Source: an uncultured Bacteroides sp. | Lineage (GTDB): Bacteria > Bacteroidota > Bacteroidia > Bacteroidales > Bacteroidaceae | Assembly: GCA_900546645.1 (NCBI GenBank) | Contig: URDR01000001.1 | Location: forward strand, 21,764-85,763 | Direction: 5' to 3' | Length of the DNA: 64,000 nt | In this document: piece after piece, positions 54,601 to 62,832 of the stretch | How the letters are laid out: every line of letters begins with the position of its first letter | How positions within the stretch are numbered: the stretch's first letter is position 1 | The notes under the pieces: model-generated | Databases searched by the model: none | The model's input: the letters and a program-made list of their open reading frames with translations, nothing else | What the model was told of the DNA's origin: nothing | Position numbers and translations under genes: made by a program

Positions 54601-54960
54601 TATCATCCGGTTAACAATCCGGGAGGTTCTCTTCCCCGTGTAACTTTTGAAGATGCAAACGGAAACTCACAGATGTCTGATTTGTATGTGGAAAATGGAA
54701 ACTATCTGAAACTGAAGAATATTACTTTAGGATATACATTGCCAAAACATATTTCAGCCAAGATGGGAATGCAGAAGCTTAGATTTTATGTTACAGCACA
54801 GAATGTGTTTACTATCACAAAATATTCAGGATATGACCCTGAGTTAGGTGAAACGTATGCAGATACACCGGATGCATATGGTGTAACTGAATTGGCTGTG
54901 GATAGAGGACAGTTCCCGCAAACAAGATCATTTATTATGGGTGTTAACATTAATTTCTAA
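51640..54960 (+). CDS. SusC/RagA-type TonB-dependent transporter with STN domain
   Basis: 1106 residues. Signal peptide, then an STN (secretin/TonB short N-terminal) domain at about 28-105 (VSLSSVLSQIENQTDLFFAYDE), a carboxypeptidase-D-like domain at about 112-195 (TGVIVDNAGIPIIGASVQVKG), a plug (LQGKMSGVTVYQTSGAPGAS, IRVRGLGTIGNNDPLYVIDGMPA) and a barrel ending in MGVNINF. It moves oligosaccharides across the outer membrane with the SusD lipoprotein. The STN domain usually means control by an ECF sigma/FecR pair, of which only a FecR fragment is left here. Confidence 0.96.
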   Translation: MMKKRFVSLLGATSIGLTLSAAVQGMPITLQGDQVSLSSVLSQIENQTDLFFAYDENAIDLDRPVSVDIQNQSIDAVLSSLFDDTAITYEIEGKNIVLSSKTTSVSAIRQSKELTGVIVDNAGIPIIGASVQVKGTTMGTITDIDGKFALNVSPDDVLTISYIGYITQNIKVGDKTSLNIVLKEDNKTLEEVVVVGYTTQKKADLSGAVASVKMDEIGDMAVTGINHALQGKMSGVTVYQTSGAPGASASIRVRGLGTIGNNDPLYVIDGMPADNMNDVNPSDIERIDVLKDAASAAIYGSRAANGVVIIQTKKGKKSEKINVTFNTHHGFNWATKKMNLLDAAGRNLIHSEAYRNDHMDVPSYYTSPIGSVTRTNWQDEIYSTGYTGNYDLGVSGGSERARYNVAMGYLDQNGILKNSGFDRVNFRVNTEMDITKNLKFGENLMITHSVQSIVPTYGAGGAISAALVFDPSVPVYTEDGGYSGSGELGTDMRNPVSVLDRADKKVTRDRIFGNVYAQWEIIKGLTLKTDFGYDWSQWQEKEYSGIVPEAGRPSTVAELTQQDWQSTRWMNTTTLKYDGSWGKHKLMGLGGWSYEDYRMNFLNARGTGFASDDESQRFLECASNVAWLLSGRKEWALMSGFLRFDYSFADRYLLSASFRADGSSKFAKKNRWGYFPSVSGAWRISEEAFFENAKETVQNFKLRASWGQLGNQNIFDFYPTYSKVVNTQDDDGYYVVFGKDEKYTGGRYEASIANKDIKWEVTTQMNIGVDLSLFNHLDITADYFCKNTSDVLLQVPITAIAGVDNEPWVNAGKVRNTGFEFSASWNGEKNGFTYNVYGNFSTIKNEVTSLGNGSEAIFGGSYSGTNITRTVVGEPMAHFYGYKTDGIFKDQAAVDAYNAKYNKNAQIGDVKFVNLNNDNVIDDNDKTNIGDGFPDFTYGFGFDGAYKGFDLSLFFQGVAGYDIFKAIDREGMFVRKSYNQFGEILDRYHPVNNPGGSLPRVTFEDANGNSQMSDLYVENGNYLKLKNITLGYTLPKHISAKMGMQKLRFYVTAQNVFTITKYSGYDPELGETYADTPDAYGVTELAVDRGQFPQTRSFIMGVNINF

Positions 54961-54970
54961 ATTTAAAGCT

Positions 54971-56524
54971 ATGAAACTACGAAATATATTTTATTTATCA
55001 TTATTTCTGCCATTTATCTCTTCTTGTTCTTTAGACCGTGAGCCTTACGGATTGGCTGGTTTGTGGGAATCGGAAGGTAATGCACAAAAAGGATTGGATG
55101 CAGCTTATCAGCCTTTCTATGAAGAGGAAGGATATGGTGAAGGTCATTGGTGGGCTGGACCATTGAGTGATGATATGCGTGTGAATCGTGACGAACCAGT
55201 TATTGAACGTTTGGCTAAGTTTACTGAAGTTTCTAATACTTCATGGGGTATGCATGATAACTGGACTGTTATGTATAAGGTGATTCGCCGTGCAAATGAT
55301 GTATTGGCTAATGTTCCTAATATTGATATGCCTGAAGCAAAGAAACGTGTAATGCTGGGAGAAGCTAATTTCTTGTGTGCTTATGCTTACTTCCATTTGG
55401 CAAAGCGTTTTGGCGGACTTCCGTTTTTTGACTTGAATGATCCTCAGAACTTTAATAAGCCTCGCGAAACGAAATTGCAGACTTATAAGAATATTGAGAA
55501 GTATTTGCTTGATGCAATTGAATATTATAAGGATATCGATGGACAGCCTTTATGGGAACGTTCAGATGAAGACTGGGGACGTCCTAATTTAGGTGCGGCT
55601 TATGGACTTCTTGCTAAGGTGTATGCACATTGGAATAAAATGCCAGAGGCAAAAAAAGCAGCTTGGGAGGTTATTAACTCGGGTAAGTATGCACTGGATA
55701 CAACCGATGGAAATGGGTTTGCCCATCTGTTCTCTCTTGAAGGGGAAAAGTCAAGCGAAGTTCTGTTTAATTTGACTAATCTTCCAACCCGTAACTATGG
55801 AACGGTAACTTCAACGATTACCATGTCTGGTTTCTTGACCGGCGGTAAAGGATGGTTCTATTTCGCTCCGACTCAAAGCTTGAGAGATGCTTATGAAGAG
55901 GGTGACTTGCGAAGAAAAACTACTTTGGTAGGTAATGGTGATAAAGTAACTTATATTGGTAAGGAATTTGTGTTGAGCACTGACCCTAAGAAGGGAAATA
56001 TCCGTGATATGACTACTGGATGGATGTGTGTGAAGTACGCAAATGCGTATAAGAAACTTTCTGAGTGGCAATGGGAAAGCGGTGCAGATATTCCTTTGTT
56101 GCGTTATGCGGATGTATTGTTGATTTATGCAGAGGCGTTGATGGCGGAAAAGGGATTAAATGGTCAGAATCCGGAAGAAAAGACTTCTGATGCAGATATC
56201 TTGAAGTATTTTAATGAAGTACATGTCCGTGCTTTCGGAAATGATGATAGCAGGAAACTTTCTTCTGTTAATTTCTGGAATCTGGTAAATGAACGTCGTT
56301 GCGAGTTAGCTTATGAAGATGAGCGTCATTATGACTTGGTTCGTTGGGGACTGGCAAAACAGATCTATGGAGATAAAGATAAAGACCCGTATGGCGGACG
56401 AAATTTTGATCCTGTAAAAGATGCTCATTTGCCTTTGCCGCAAATTGAAATTGAGAACAGCAATGGGGTCTTGATTAATAATCCGGCTCCTGGTTATTCT
56501 GATTTCGGTACTCCGGCTAATTGA
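54971..56524 (+). CDS. SusD/RagB-type outer-membrane lipoprotein
   Basis: 517 residues from the ATG at 54971, ten bases after the susC stop; earlier codons in frame lie within susC. Lipobox FISSCSLDRE. RagB/SusD features: NAQKGLDAAYQPFYEE, helical TPR-like repeats (EANFLCAYAYFHLAKRFGGLPFF), PLLRYADVLLIYAEALM, VNERRCELAYEDERHYDLVRWG. It binds the glycan at the cell surface and closes over SusC. Confidence 0.95.
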   Translation: MKLRNIFYLSLFLPFISSCSLDREPYGLAGLWESEGNAQKGLDAAYQPFYEEEGYGEGHWWAGPLSDDMRVNRDEPVIERLAKFTEVSNTSWGMHDNWTVMYKVIRRANDVLANVPNIDMPEAKKRVMLGEANFLCAYAYFHLAKRFGGLPFFDLNDPQNFNKPRETKLQTYKNIEKYLLDAIEYYKDIDGQPLWERSDEDWGRPNLGAAYGLLAKVYAHWNKMPEAKKAAWEVINSGKYALDTTDGNGFAHLFSLEGEKSSEVLFNLTNLPTRNYGTVTSTITMSGFLTGGKGWFYFAPTQSLRDAYEEGDLRRKTTLVGNGDKVTYIGKEFVLSTDPKKGNIRDMTTGWMCVKYANAYKKLSEWQWESGADIPLLRYADVLLIYAEALMAEKGLNGQNPEEKTSDADILKYFNEVHVRAFGNDDSRKLSSVNFWNLVNERRCELAYEDERHYDLVRWGLAKQIYGDKDKDPYGGRNFDPVKDAHLPLPQIEIENSNGVLINNPAPGYSDFGTPAN

Positions 56525-56570
56525 TGGGAGTAGCAGAAGTATATTAGAATTATCATAAAACTATTTTCCG

Positions 56571-56613
56571 AAGGGAATAACATGGGCTATTTGATAGAAA
56601 ATGTTATTCCCTT
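56571..56613 (+). terminator. Hairpin between susD and GH92
   Basis: AAGGGAATAACA (56571-56582) pairs perfectly with 56602-56613 (12 bp, 19-base loop), followed by TTATTC. It sits 17 bases before the GH92 start and could lower expression of the enzymes relative to SusCD. Confidence 0.65.
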
Positions 56614-56630
56614 TTATTCAAATTATCTAT

Positions 56631-59549
56631 ATGAAAAAAACACTGTTATTTCTTACATGTTTATCTTCACTGAATTTGTTCGCAGGGGATGACACTAAGA
56701 ACATTTTGGATTATGTGGATCCTTTTGTCGGCACCGGATTCCACGGACATACTTATCCGGGAGCTACTGTTCCTTTTGGGGCTGTACAATTGAGCCCTGA
56801 TACCCGTCGGGGGGACTGGGATGCTTGTTCGGGATATCACTATTCTGATTCTACGCTCTTGGGATTTTCGCATACGCATCTAACTGGAACCGGATGTATT
56901 GATTTAGGGGACTTGTTGCTCCGCCCTACGCTTTCTCCGGCTAAAGAGGGAAAACAATTGTATAAGCCTGCGCGCTTCTTGCATTCTTCTGAAAAGGCTG
57001 CTCCTGGATATTACTCAGTGAGGCTGGAGGATGAAGGCATCCAGGCTGAACTGACTGCTACTACCTATGCCGGTATGCATCGTTATACCTTCCCTAAGGG
57101 TAAAGAAGCGTATGTTGTAGTGGATTTGGCACATCTGCTGACCGATGAGTTTATTTATGAGGCTGAGCTGAAGCAGACGGCAGACAACGAAATTGTCGGA
57201 ATGCGGCGTACGCGTGGATGGGTTGACAATCAGTATGTTTATTTTGTAATTCAGTTTAATTCTCCTATTGCTTCTCTTGAACTTTTTAATGAGGGGACAA
57301 TGGTGAAAGGGAAAAAAGAATTATCTGGACAGCACTTGCAGGCGCTTTTGAATTTTAAAAAGTCGAAGCAAGTGATTGCTAAAGTTGGATTGTCTGTTGT
57401 TAGTGTGGATAATGCACGCTTGAATTTAGCACATGACATGAAAGGGTTTGACTTTGAAGCCGTGTGCACGCAGGCTTCGGATGCGTGGAAGAAAGCATTA
57501 AGTCATGTGAAAATTGAAGGAGGTACTGAAGCACAGCGCATCAATTTTTATACAGCCTGGTATCATGCAATGGTTGTTCCTAACGTGGTTAGCGATGTAA
57601 ACGGACAGTATCGTCGTCATGACATGAAAATAGCTGCGATGCCTACGGGACATAAGATGTATTCTACCTTTTCTTTATGGGATACTTTCCGTGCCTGGAA
57701 TCCGCTGTTTACAATGACTGACACAGGCTTGGTTACTGACATGATTAATTCCATGCTTGCCATGTACGACGCTTCAGGAGAGTTACCGATGTGGCCCTTA
57801 TCGGCTGGCGAAACAGGAACGATGATAGGATATCATGCTGTTTCTGTAATAGCTGATGCTTATCTGAAAGGAATCCGTGGCTTTGATGCAGAAAAAGCTT
57901 TAAAAGCAATGATTGCTTCTTCTGAAAAAAACAAGAAGGGGGCTGATTATTATATTAAACATGGCTTTATTCCTTCGAATATCAAGAAAGAATCTATCTC
58001 TTGCTTGCTGGAGTTTGCTTACGATGACTGGGCTATAGCTCAAATGGCAAAAGCGATGGGAAAGGAAGAGGTTTATAAGACCTATATTGCCCGTTCTCAG
58101 AATTACATGAATGTTTTCGATGGAAAGTCGAAGTTTTTCCGTGGGAAACGAATGGATGGAAACTGGGATACAGCCTTTAATCCTTTTGAAGTAGGGCGTG
58201 ATTATACTGAAGCAACGGCATGGCAGTATCGCTTCTTTGTTCCACACGATGTGAATGGAATGATTCAGCTGTTTGGCGGGCAAGATAAATTTAGCGCTTG
58301 TTTGGATTCTTTATATACCGTGACTTCTGTCATTGACGGACATCTGTCGGATATTACCGGATTAATCGGTCAGTATGTGCATGGAAATGAGCCAAGTCAT
58401 CACATGGCTTATTTATATAACTATATTGGTCAGCCATGGAAAACACAGGCGATGACACGTCGGTTGTTAGATGAAATGTATGCCCCGACTCCTGAAGGTA
58501 TAATCGGTAATGAAGACTGTGGTCAGATGTCTGCATGGTATATTTTATCAGCGATGGGATTTTATCCGGTTTGCCCGGGAAGTAATGAGTTTAGCTTGAC
58601 TACTCCTCTTTTCGACAAAGTGGAGCTTCAGTTGGCTAACGGAAAGACCCTGGTCGTGAAGGCTAATAATCCGGCTCAGCATATTTACATTGAGAAAGTA
58701 GAACTGAATGGTCGGCCTATCACTAAGAATTTTATTACTTATGAGCAGCTGATGCAGGGAGGAGAGCTTTGCTTTACATTGTCGGATCAGCCGAACTATG
58801 CTCGTGGTACACAGGCAGAAGCGTTCCCGTACTCATATACAGAAGGCAAAATGGTTTCTGTTCCTTATGTGAATAAAGACTTAAATCTGTTTCTTACTCA
58901 TGTTGATGTAGAAATTGCATCGGCTACGGATGGCAGTACAATTCATTATACCTTGGATGGAACCGATCCTACAGAGGCTTCTCCGGTGTATACGCAGCCT
59001 TTGATGGTGGATCAAACAACAACAATTAAGGCAAAAGCATTTAAAGAAGGATATGCACCAAGCCGTATGTTGACTATTCAGGCAACAAAAGCTGAACTGC
59101 TACCGGCTGCAAAAGCTGAAGGCAAACAACCCGGAACGGCTTATACTTATGTAGAGGGCTATTTCCAAAAGGTCGATGACATGAAGAGTGCCGTTGTCGT
59201 GGAGCAAGGAATCATGGTAGAACCATCGATAGCAAAGGCCCGTCAAGCCGATCATTTTGGCTATACATTTAAAGGAGTGATAAATGTTCCGGAAGATGGT
59301 GTGTATACCTTCGGAACGAAGTCGGATGACGGTAGTGTGTTGTATATTGATGGGGTTAAGGTGGTGGATAACGATGGTTCTCATGCTGCGATTACTGCTA
59401 CCGGAAGAATTGCTTTAAAGAAGGGGTTCCATACTTACGAATTGCAGTACTTTGAAGATTATGAAGGAGAGCATTTAAGTTGGGAGTGGACCTTACCTGG
59501 AAAGCAGCAAGCTGAATCAATACCTAAAGAACTTCTTTTCGTTAAATAA
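56631..59549 (+). CDS. GH92 alpha-mannosidase with CHB_HEX and PA14 domains
   Basis: 972 residues from the ATG at 56631 (MKKTLLFLTCLSSLNLFAG). GH92 core: YVDPFVGTGFHGHTYPGA, LSPDTRRGDWDACSGYHY, LWDTFRAWNPLFT, GNEPSHHMAYLYN with predicted acid Glu587, and GNEDCGQMSAWYIL with Asp629. Known members are Ca2+-dependent exo-alpha-mannosidases. After about residue 755 come a chitobiase-type domain (GSTIHYTLDGTDPTEASPVYTQ) and a PA14 domain (DGVYTFGTKSDDGSVLYIDG). The added domains suggest binding to a complex glycan. Confidence 0.94.
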   Translation: MKKTLLFLTCLSSLNLFAGDDTKNILDYVDPFVGTGFHGHTYPGATVPFGAVQLSPDTRRGDWDACSGYHYSDSTLLGFSHTHLTGTGCIDLGDLLLRPTLSPAKEGKQLYKPARFLHSSEKAAPGYYSVRLEDEGIQAELTATTYAGMHRYTFPKGKEAYVVVDLAHLLTDEFIYEAELKQTADNEIVGMRRTRGWVDNQYVYFVIQFNSPIASLELFNEGTMVKGKKELSGQHLQALLNFKKSKQVIAKVGLSVVSVDNARLNLAHDMKGFDFEAVCTQASDAWKKALSHVKIEGGTEAQRINFYTAWYHAMVVPNVVSDVNGQYRRHDMKIAAMPTGHKMYSTFSLWDTFRAWNPLFTMTDTGLVTDMINSMLAMYDASGELPMWPLSAGETGTMIGYHAVSVIADAYLKGIRGFDAEKALKAMIASSEKNKKGADYYIKHGFIPSNIKKESISCLLEFAYDDWAIAQMAKAMGKEEVYKTYIARSQNYMNVFDGKSKFFRGKRMDGNWDTAFNPFEVGRDYTEATAWQYRFFVPHDVNGMIQLFGGQDKFSACLDSLYTVTSVIDGHLSDITGLIGQYVHGNEPSHHMAYLYNYIGQPWKTQAMTRRLLDEMYAPTPEGIIGNEDCGQMSAWYILSAMGFYPVCPGSNEFSLTTPLFDKVELQLANGKTLVVKANNPAQHIYIEKVELNGRPITKNFITYEQLMQGGELCFTLSDQPNYARGTQAEAFPYSYTEGKMVSVPYVNKDLNLFLTHVDVEIASATDGSTIHYTLDGTDPTEASPVYTQPLMVDQTTTIKAKAFKEGYAPSRMLTIQATKAELLPAAKAEGKQPGTAYTYVEGYFQKVDDMKSAVVVEQGIMVEPSIAKARQADHFGYTFKGVINVPEDGVYTFGTKSDDGSVLYIDGVKVVDNDGSHAAITATGRIALKKGFHTYELQYFEDYEGEHLSWEWTLPGKQQAESIPKELLFVK

Positions 59550-59565
59550 TAGATTTTTTTCTTTG

Positions 59566-59599
59566 AAGAGCCTGCAGTGACTTAGTCGAGCAGGCTCTT
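59566..59599 (+). terminator. Terminator after GH92
   Basis: AAGAGCCTGC (59566-59575) pairs perfectly with 59590-59599 (10 bp, 14-base loop), followed by a short T run. It is 16 bases after the GH92 stop. Confidence 0.7.
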
Positions 59600-59723
59600 T
59601 ATGTAACTCCGTTTCAAATTTGATTTTGTGTGATTTCTTGATTCTTATGAATGCAGAGGTTTTGATCTGTGGAACTTGACTCTTTGATATTGATAACTTT
59701 ACAGGAAATTACAAAATTTCCGT

Positions 59724-59731
59724 TATCTTTG
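59724..59731 (+). promoter_or_regulatory. -7 box for the GH63-like to ROK unit
   Basis: TATCTTTG, a full TAnnTTTG match, 37 bases before the start at 59769. With the terminator at 59566 it suggests a separate transcript for the last three enzymes. Confidence 0.5.
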
Positions 59732-59768
59732 ACAGCATAAAGAAACTATTAAATTTGTAATCTAGTTC

Positions 59769-61379
59769 ATGAGAAAATATTTTTGCTTGGCAGTATGCCT
59801 TACGTTGGGATTCTTTTCGATGAAAGGAAATGCCCAGTCATGCGGAAACGATAGCCTTTATCGTCTTCCATATAAAGACACTTATGTAAAGTCTCCTTTA
59901 GTTGCTGAAAACACTTATCGCATAGCAAAGCCCAATTATACCAGTCTGCCTAAAAGCATGGATGAGGCTCGCAATATTCTCCCGCGTCCTATTTGGGAAG
60001 GGCATGAAGAAGAACTTCGTATGTATTGGAGAGCATGGGAAATTGCGATTGGAAACATTCGGAATCCGCAGCCTAACTCAGGCTTTGTATCCCCTTATAT
60101 TGACACGGCCTATAACGGGAACCTGTTTATGTGGGACTCTTCTTTTATCTTGATGTTTGCCCGTTATGGAGCAAATTTCTTTTCCTTCCAGCATACTTTG
60201 GATAATTTTTATGCGAAACAGCATCCAGACGGATTTATCTGCCGCGAAATCAAGGCGGATGGAGCCGATTGCTTTGAACGTTATGATCCTGTAAGCACCG
60301 GACCGAATCTGATGCCCTGGTGTGAAATGGTCTATTATCATCAGTTTGGTGACACAGAGCGCCTGCATAAAATATTTCCCGTGCTTTGTGCTTATTATAA
60401 ATGGTTGAAGCTGAACCATACGTGGAGAAACGGAATGTACTGGTCAAGCGGATGGGGAACGGGAATGGATAATATGCCGCGTGTGAAAAATGAATACAGC
60501 ATGATTTACAGCCATGGTCACATGATTTGGCTGGATACCAACTTGCAGCAGTTGTTTATTGCTAATCTTTTGTTGGAAATGGGTTTCTATTTAGAGCGTT
60601 GGCAGGAAATTGAAGAATTGGAAGATGAGGCTAATTTGCTGAAGACCTATATCCGAGAGAACTTGTGGGATGAAGAAACTGGATTCTTATACGACCAATA
60701 CGCCGATGGGTCACTTTCAAAAACGAAGGGAATCGGTGCCTATTGGGCTTTATACTCAGATGTGCTGAATGAAGAACAGATGAAACGTCTGGTTGCGGAA
60801 TTAAATAATCCGGAAACATTTAAGCGTCCGTTCCGGGTTCCTTCTCTGTCGGCTGATAACCCTCGCTATAAAGCAAATGGCCGTTATTGGCAAGGCGGTA
60901 TATGGCCGGGAACGAACTATATGGTAATTAACGGGTTGATTGAAAAGGGATTCCGGAAAGAAGCGCATGACATTGCTTTGAATCATTATAGTCAGATTTT
61001 CCGGGTCTTCCAAAAAACTGGCACATTTTGGGAGTATTATGCTCCTGAGGCAGATGAGCCAGGATTCATGGCCAGAAAAGAGTTTGTAGGTTGGACAGGC
61101 TTGGCTCCGATTGCCGGATTAATAGAGCATATCATTGGTATCAGGGGTGATTTTGTGCAGAAGCAAATCACTTGGGATTTGAACTTGACAGAAGCGAACG
61201 GAATAGAACGTTATCCTTTTGGACCTGAGGGATTGATTTCTTTCAAGGCAAAAGCAAGACGCTCGGCGAGTGAAAAGCCGTCGATTGAAGTAGAGTCGAA
61301 TGTAGCGTTTGAATTAATGGTTTTGTATGGTGATAAAAAAGAAGTATTCAAAGTCGTGCCAGGAAATAATAAATTTTAA
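59769..61379 (+). CDS. GH63/MGH1-like (alpha/alpha)6 glycoside hydrolase
   Basis: 536 residues. Signal peptide to about residue 22. The sequence NLFMWDSSFILMFARYGANFF with an acidic residue, NRYWQGGIWPGTNYMVINGL (here GRYWQGGIWPGTNYMV) and EFVGWTGLAPIAGLIEHI fit the six-hairpin fold of GH63 and mannosylglycerate-hydrolase-like proteins. GH63 members act on alpha-glucose caps or alpha-mannosides. Its place between two mannosidases suggests an alpha-glucosidase or mannosidase for the same glycan. Family assignment by eye is uncertain between GH63 and GH37-like. Confidence 0.7.
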   Translation: MRKYFCLAVCLTLGFFSMKGNAQSCGNDSLYRLPYKDTYVKSPLVAENTYRIAKPNYTSLPKSMDEARNILPRPIWEGHEEELRMYWRAWEIAIGNIRNPQPNSGFVSPYIDTAYNGNLFMWDSSFILMFARYGANFFSFQHTLDNFYAKQHPDGFICREIKADGADCFERYDPVSTGPNLMPWCEMVYYHQFGDTERLHKIFPVLCAYYKWLKLNHTWRNGMYWSSGWGTGMDNMPRVKNEYSMIYSHGHMIWLDTNLQQLFIANLLLEMGFYLERWQEIEELEDEANLLKTYIRENLWDEETGFLYDQYADGSLSKTKGIGAYWALYSDVLNEEQMKRLVAELNNPETFKRPFRVPSLSADNPRYKANGRYWQGGIWPGTNYMVINGLIEKGFRKEAHDIALNHYSQIFRVFQKTGTFWEYYAPEADEPGFMARKEFVGWTGLAPIAGLIEHIIGIRGDFVQKQITWDLNLTEANGIERYPFGPEGLISFKAKARRSASEKPSIEVESNVAFELMVLYGDKKEVFKVVPGNNKF

Positions 61380-61395
61380 AAAGATAAATACTACC

Positions 61396-62826
61396 ATGAA
61401 AAGATATAACTGGATTTTAGGAGCTGCATTGGCTTGCAGTTTATTTAGTACAGCAGAGGGGATCGCCCGTAATCAGGAGGGTGAAGTTTATGAGTCAAAG
61501 CGTCCGGTGGCAGGTAATCGTCATTTCGTTTCGGATGCAGTGGAGAAGGTTATTAAAGAAATTACCAAAGACATTGCCGATCCTAAGTTGCGGTGGATGT
61601 TTGAGAACTGTTATCCGAATACGCTGGATACGACAGTAAAATTCCAGCTGAATAATAAACGCCCGGATACGTTTGTCATTACAGGAGATATTCATGCGAT
61701 GTGGTTGCGCGATTCTTCTGCTCAGCTTTGGCCTTATTTGCAGCTGATGAAGAGTGATAAGAAGTTGCAGCAATTAGTGGCAGGGCTTATAAACCGCCAG
61801 GCAGCCTGTATTTTGTTAGATCCTTATGCGAATGCTTTTAATGAAGGTCCTACGGGCAGCTACTGGGAAACAGATTTCACTCAGCCTATGAAAAAGGAAC
61901 TTCACGAACGTAAATGGGAGCTTGATTCTCTATGTTACCCTATTCGTATAGCCTATTTTTATTATTTGCTTACTGGTGATGTTTCTGTCTTTGATGCGGC
62001 CTGGCAGGATGCCATGAAGTTGGCTGTGCAAACCATAAAAGAGCAGCAGCGTAAAGAGGGAAACGGTTCATATAGTTTTGCACGAAACTGTGAACGCCCC
62101 ACCGATTCACAGATTAACGGAGGGTTTGGTGCTCCGGTTAAACCGAACGGAATGATTGTATCGGCATTCCGTCCGTCGGATGATGCTACACAATACGGCT
62201 TCCTGGTTCCTTCCAATATGTTTGCTGTGGTTTCCTTGCGCCAGCTGGCTGAGATAGAATTAAAGGTATATAACAACCGTGAGTTCGCCAAAGAATGTAC
62301 CGAGTTAGCGGATGAGGTGGATAAGGCAATTCAAGAATATGCAGTGGTAAACCACCCGGTTAGTGGTAAAATCTATGCTTTTGAAGTCGATGGGTTTGGA
62401 AACAGTCTGTGCATGGATGATGCCAATGTGCCCAGCCTCTTGGCTGCACCTTATTTGGGGTATTGCTCACAGGATGATGAATTGTATCAAAATACCCGTA
62501 AATTTATCTGGAGTGAGAATAATCCGTATTTCTTCTCGGGAAAAGCTGGTGAGGGAGTTGGTGGCCCTCATGTGGGTCTGGATTATGCATGGCCGATGAG
62601 TATTATCATGAAAGGACTGACCACTGATGATAAAGAGGAGTTGAAAGAATGTTTGACTTTATTAAGAAATACAGATGGGGATACTGGTTTTATGCATGAG
62701 TCATTCAATGTGAACAATGCTGCCGATTTCACGCGCTCTTGGTTTGCTTGGGCAAACACTTTATTTGGAGAACTGATTGTAAAGGTTCATGAGAAATATC
62801 CTGATCTGTTGAAAACTTCTTTTTAA
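61396..62826 (+). CDS. GH125 exo-alpha-1,6-mannosidase
   Basis: 476 residues from the ATG at 61396 (MKRYNWILGAALACSLF); in-frame codons further left lie in the previous gene. Signal peptide is present. GH125 motifs: MFENCYPNTLDTTVKF, TGDIHAMWLRDSSAQLWPYL, GPTGSYWETDFTQPM, ANVPSLLAAPYLGY and GVGGPHVGLDYAWPMSIIMKGLT. Characterised members are inverting and metal-free and act on alpha-1,6-mannose. 16 bases after the previous gene, six before the kinase gene. Confidence 0.94.
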   Translation: MKRYNWILGAALACSLFSTAEGIARNQEGEVYESKRPVAGNRHFVSDAVEKVIKEITKDIADPKLRWMFENCYPNTLDTTVKFQLNNKRPDTFVITGDIHAMWLRDSSAQLWPYLQLMKSDKKLQQLVAGLINRQAACILLDPYANAFNEGPTGSYWETDFTQPMKKELHERKWELDSLCYPIRIAYFYYLLTGDVSVFDAAWQDAMKLAVQTIKEQQRKEGNGSYSFARNCERPTDSQINGGFGAPVKPNGMIVSAFRPSDDATQYGFLVPSNMFAVVSLRQLAEIELKVYNNREFAKECTELADEVDKAIQEYAVVNHPVSGKIYAFEVDGFGNSLCMDDANVPSLLAAPYLGYCSQDDELYQNTRKFIWSENNPYFFSGKAGEGVGGPHVGLDYAWPMSIIMKGLTTDDKEELKECLTLLRNTDGDTGFMHESFNVNNAADFTRSWFAWANTLFGELIVKVHEKYPDLLKTSF

Positions 62827-62832
62827 TTTGTG

